Of a stretch of DNA of 64,000 bases, positions 61,651 through 64,000 are shown in pieces. Source of the DNA: Loripinus fragilis. Its lineage: Eukaryota > Mollusca > Bivalvia > Lucinida > Lucinidae. The position numbers and the translations under genes are program-made. Numbering within the stretch: position 1 is the first letter of the stretch; each line of letters starts with the position of its first letter. The notes under the pieces were generated by a model, which was not told the origin of the DNA, ran no database searches, and saw nothing but the letters and a program-made list of their open reading frames with translations. Location: the NCBI GenBank assembly GCA_964019695.1, contig CAXHUL010000236.1, positions 124,001 to 188,000 of the forward strand. The letters are read 5' to 3'.

Positions 61651-63029
61651 GCCACAAAGTTTTGGTATTTAGGCCTATTCGTAAAGGACTCCTTCATACA
61701 TGGTTGCGCTGCCATCTACAGGGGGGGCTAGTGGCATCAGCCCTGCACAGCCATCTACAGTGGGGCTAGTGGCATGAGCCGTCTTTGATGTCTCCAGTAA
61801 ACATATAAAATTGGGCCGAATGTGGCCCGATATTGGATGCTGGCTGAGTCTCTACTTTATGTCTATAGATGTTGGAGGCTCTTTCGAGACTGCATGTGCA
61901 CAAGCTCGTCTGATCCTTCGGTGCAAGAATGAAAATTGAATGAGTTGGCTATAATTTGTCAATGTGCTCATAGAAAGTGTCTAAAGAAAAAACCAATGTG
62001 CATTATAAATTCAAAAAACTAATCGATGTTCAAGTCCGTGAACTGACTGAGAAGGCTCGTACAGACTCAACGGGTAGGCCCGGCGATCCTGATTTCAAAT
62101 TCTTAGAAAACACAAAAATGCAATCCTACAGCCAAAAAAATTGTTTTCAATAGCAAAATACAATTTTTGCGATCCGTGGAATACGATCACCGTTTGAAAA
62201 TAAAAAAAAAACGTTGTTGTCGCCGATCAAAAACAAGTTTTGACCAAAGCGTTCGCTATTGTCGCATGCCTGGTGTGATGCGACAACGTCACCCGTTTCT
62301 GTTTTTTAAACTTGTGTAATGAGCAAATTGTCATGTAGACAAATAAATAGGGTTTGATTAACAAAGACATACAATTTTATTAGGCTCTATAGGCCTACTG
62401 CTGATGTAAGCCCACACTATGTTTTCAACGGGTCTATAACTTTCCAAATGCATGTTGAGGAACTCGATTGAATATTGATTAGTGTGCATTGGTCCAGTCT
62501 CCTCAATGTCTACCCCGAAACATCATTTAAATCGCTATCAAGCTTGAAAACTGTACTGCATTATTCACTGCGACAATACAAAGTCAATACACAGTCATCG
62601 GACGAACTGCCCTTATGACGTCACAAATCCAAGGGAAGTGACTCGCCGCTACATAAATCAAGGGAGATAAGCAGGATAATAAATTATCAGCAGCAATTAT
62701 TCAACTGTCTAATTAACGAAGATATTCTTATTTTTTACCACAAAAAATTATATGTTTAGCTCTTAGTAACATTTTCTTCCATATCTTATTGGATTTAGAA
62801 CTTTAATATGTCCCCTTTAAGGGTTAGATTAATAAACATGTTCTTTGCTTTTCCTTCAGCATATCAATATTTTGACAGTTTATTCCATATATGAAATTTG
62901 TAAAGAACATATCTTCATACTTTATGACAATCATGGAACATTCAAGGGCAAGGAATTTTCTAAAATGATTCCCAATTTTCTTCTGGGGGGCGGGGAGGGT
63001 GAACAATTATCCGAGTAAGCGAATAAAGC

Positions 63030-63100
63030 AAGCCACTATTGGCCTGTCAGTGAACACCATTAAAACGGTGTTCCGTTGATAGGCCGATAGTGGCCTGAGA
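63030..63100. repeat. Family I palindrome, copy 4
   Basis: GCCACTATTGGCCTGTCAGTG and TTGATAGGCCGATAGTGGCC around ACACCATTAAAACGGTGTT. Confidence 0.8.
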
Positions 63101-63330
63101 TTGTTTGCTTGCTGGTAAACATGCACATATGGACCAGTAAAGGAGACTTTGGTACTTATAGGTGACTAAGGCTGAGACAAGTCTCTGTCTCCATGCAGTC
63201 TCAGCAGAACCCTTGCTGTTCACCAAGTAGGGAGTGAGACTAATGTTCAGAACAAATCTTAGGCTTCTAACCACATTAGATAGCTGTTCCAAGATGTTTA
63301 GAGTGAATTTAAGCATAGGTGATAGGTATC
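63100..63330. repeat. Family G element
   Basis: GACTTTGGTACTTATAGGTG, GTCTCAGCAGAACCCTTGCTG, CTTAGGCTTCTAACCACATT, GATAGCTGTTCCAAGATGTTT; the open frame at 63047-63316 (-) is this repeat. Confidence 0.6.
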
Positions 63331-63560
63331 AAATTCTCAAGACGCAAATCTGGTATTCTATCTCTTAGTTTACCCCTTGTTTCACTCTTCAAACTAGCGA
63401 TTATGATGTAATTTTTTATTTTTGTGTCGATTCAGTGTCATTGGCGACGTCATTCAAAAAGTGCAACTTCATGATGACCTGATAAAGGCACATGCCTTGA
63501 GAATCAGATAGACCATGTTTATCAGGCAACGTGCAGTAATACATTTCTTTTCTGACAAGT
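63315..63560 (+). repeat. Family N element, copy 3 (partial)
   Basis: TCTTCAAACTAGCGATTATG, GATTCAGTGTCATTGGCGAC, GATGACCTGATAAAGGCACA, GTTTATCAGGCAACGTGCAG. Confidence 0.72.
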
Positions 63561-63564
63561 TAAC

Positions 63565-64000
63565 CTTGTTCATATATTTTATCCTCCCAATTATTTACTT
63601 TATGTGTAGCTAGTAGCCATAAAAGTAACCCGTCTGAATTTTATTCTGCATGTTTAATTTTACAGTGTATTTAACTAACAGCAGTGGGAAGGTTGAGTAA
63701 AATTCCTACTTGCAAGAATGAGAGGACACAAAATACGCAATGTGGTGATACAGTTTCTTTGCTTTGACCCATTGTGACAGTCCATTATCACATCCCAATA
63801 TTGACTTTGGCCAGTTTTGCTTGATACCCATTATATCAGGGTTCCCACAGATAATGAAATCACAATTCCATGATTTTTCCATGATTTTCCATGATCAACA
63901 ATGTAACTTCAATGACTATTTAATGCATGGCCTCCCATCTCCCCTTTTGGCGCCATCTTCACCATGCTGAACATAAATACGGAATGCAGCAACAGTAATT
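63565..64000. other. Intron sequence, nothing firm
   Basis: A short direct duplication (CATGATTTTTCCATGATTTTCCATGAT) at about 63869-63895. No exon recognised. Confidence 0.4.

Larger units (their letters stand above)
60139..62816. mobile_element. 2.7 kb DNA element with TTAA target duplication
   Basis: AGGGAACATATCAA at the left and TTTAATATGTCCCCT at the right are inverted ends. TTAA flanks both sides (60135-60138, 62817-62820). Longer inverted similarity continues inward (ACTCGCTTACATCCCTTGAA near 60301 against the complement of CAAGGGAGATAAGCAGG near 62658; TGATGATGTCACAG near 60351 against TATGACGTCACAA near 62615). TTAA targets are used by piggyBac and Kolobok-type transposons. It contains a SINE, a family I palindrome, family J repeats and a (GA)n run; no transposase recognised. 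Confidence 0.82.
59931..62826. mobile_element. Family E2 element, split by a 2.7 kb insertion
   Basis: Left: AACAGTGTAGACCCAGATCA, GCAGCAGACAACTTTAGCAA, TTTGCAGGCACATTAA. Right: TTAAGGGTTAGA. The intact family end CGCATTAAGGGTTAA (32947-32961) shows that only TTAA is duplicated. Confidence 0.82.

Noticed and set aside
61278..61715. 145-codon - strand ORF with a Pro run
   Set aside because: The Pro run is the translation of the 46 G homopolymer; the rest is family I/J repeat.
1..64000. CRISPR array, operon or phage-like defence system
   Set aside because: The sequence is animal genomic DNA with spliced genes. Direct repeats are tandem satellites without unique regular spacers, and no prokaryotic gene was seen.

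Overview
This window looks like genomic DNA from an animal, most likely a bivalve mollusc. Introns follow the GT-AG rule, both recognisable genes are animal genes, and non-coding DNA is dominated by short fold-back DNA transposons, tRNA-derived SINEs and tandem-repeat elements carrying ACGG runs, a style known from bivalve genomes. The bivalve assignment is an inference from repeat style, not from a marker gene. No bacterial operon, CRISPR array, rRNA or intact tRNA gene was seen.

Genes. (1) The 3' end of a KDM1A/LSD1-type histone demethylase lies on the + strand: two coding exons (835-916 and 1876-2087) that join in phase and end at a TAG stop. (2) The 3' end of a prominin-like (PROM1/CD133 family) pentaspan membrane protein lies on the - strand: four coding exons (59136-59225, 57865-57998, 57387-57446, 38579-38831) that join in phase, with an 18.6 kb intron before the last one. 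The two genes converge, with about 36 kb between their stop codons. A 5'-truncated, mutated LINE reverse-transcriptase C-terminus lies at about 4.49-5.18 kb. Nearly all other open frames in the window are short and fall in repeats.

Repeats. Letters below are my own labels for families found by comparing the window with itself. A: ten copies of a ~205 bp mariner-type fold-back (TA target, TIR CAGTAAAACCTG). B: seven ~240 bp fold-backs (GAGGTTATAAAAC ends). C: seven ~239 bp elements (TGAGCC ends). D: nine ~200 bp elements with a TCAGGCC hairpin. E: fold-backs ending in TTAACCCTTAAxGCGCCA. F: CCAGATAAG-ended elements with an AAAAGAACCGTCTC hairpin. G, H, I, J, M, N, O, P and Q are further families. 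Two SINE families, three Helentron-like tandem elements (6871-8500, 12648-13389, 54157-55725), several other tandem arrays, and homopolymers of 46 G and 49 A are also present.

Layout. 0-2.1 kb KDM1A; 2.1-6.2 kb MITEs, LINE relic, ~150 bp tandem array; 6.9-8.5 kb ~150 bp-unit element; 9-17 kb MITEs and the second tandem element; 17.6-22 kb nested insertions; 22-38 kb mostly MITEs; 38.1-39.1 kb prominin last exon flanked by fold-backs; 39-57 kb the long prominin intron, packed with nested transposons; 57.4-59.2 kb three prominin exons; 59.3-64 kb more prominin intron, including a 2.7 kb TTAA-flanked element.

The most interesting signals are structural. Several transposon insertions can be resolved to the base because the interrupted host repeat has another copy elsewhere (8 bp, 9 bp, TTAA and TA duplications). 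Four of the six exons have a transposon end within about 35 nt of their 3' splice site. Fold-back elements lie just downstream of both stop codons. Many otherwise distinct fold-back families share one hairpin core. I did not find a convincing new multi-gene system.
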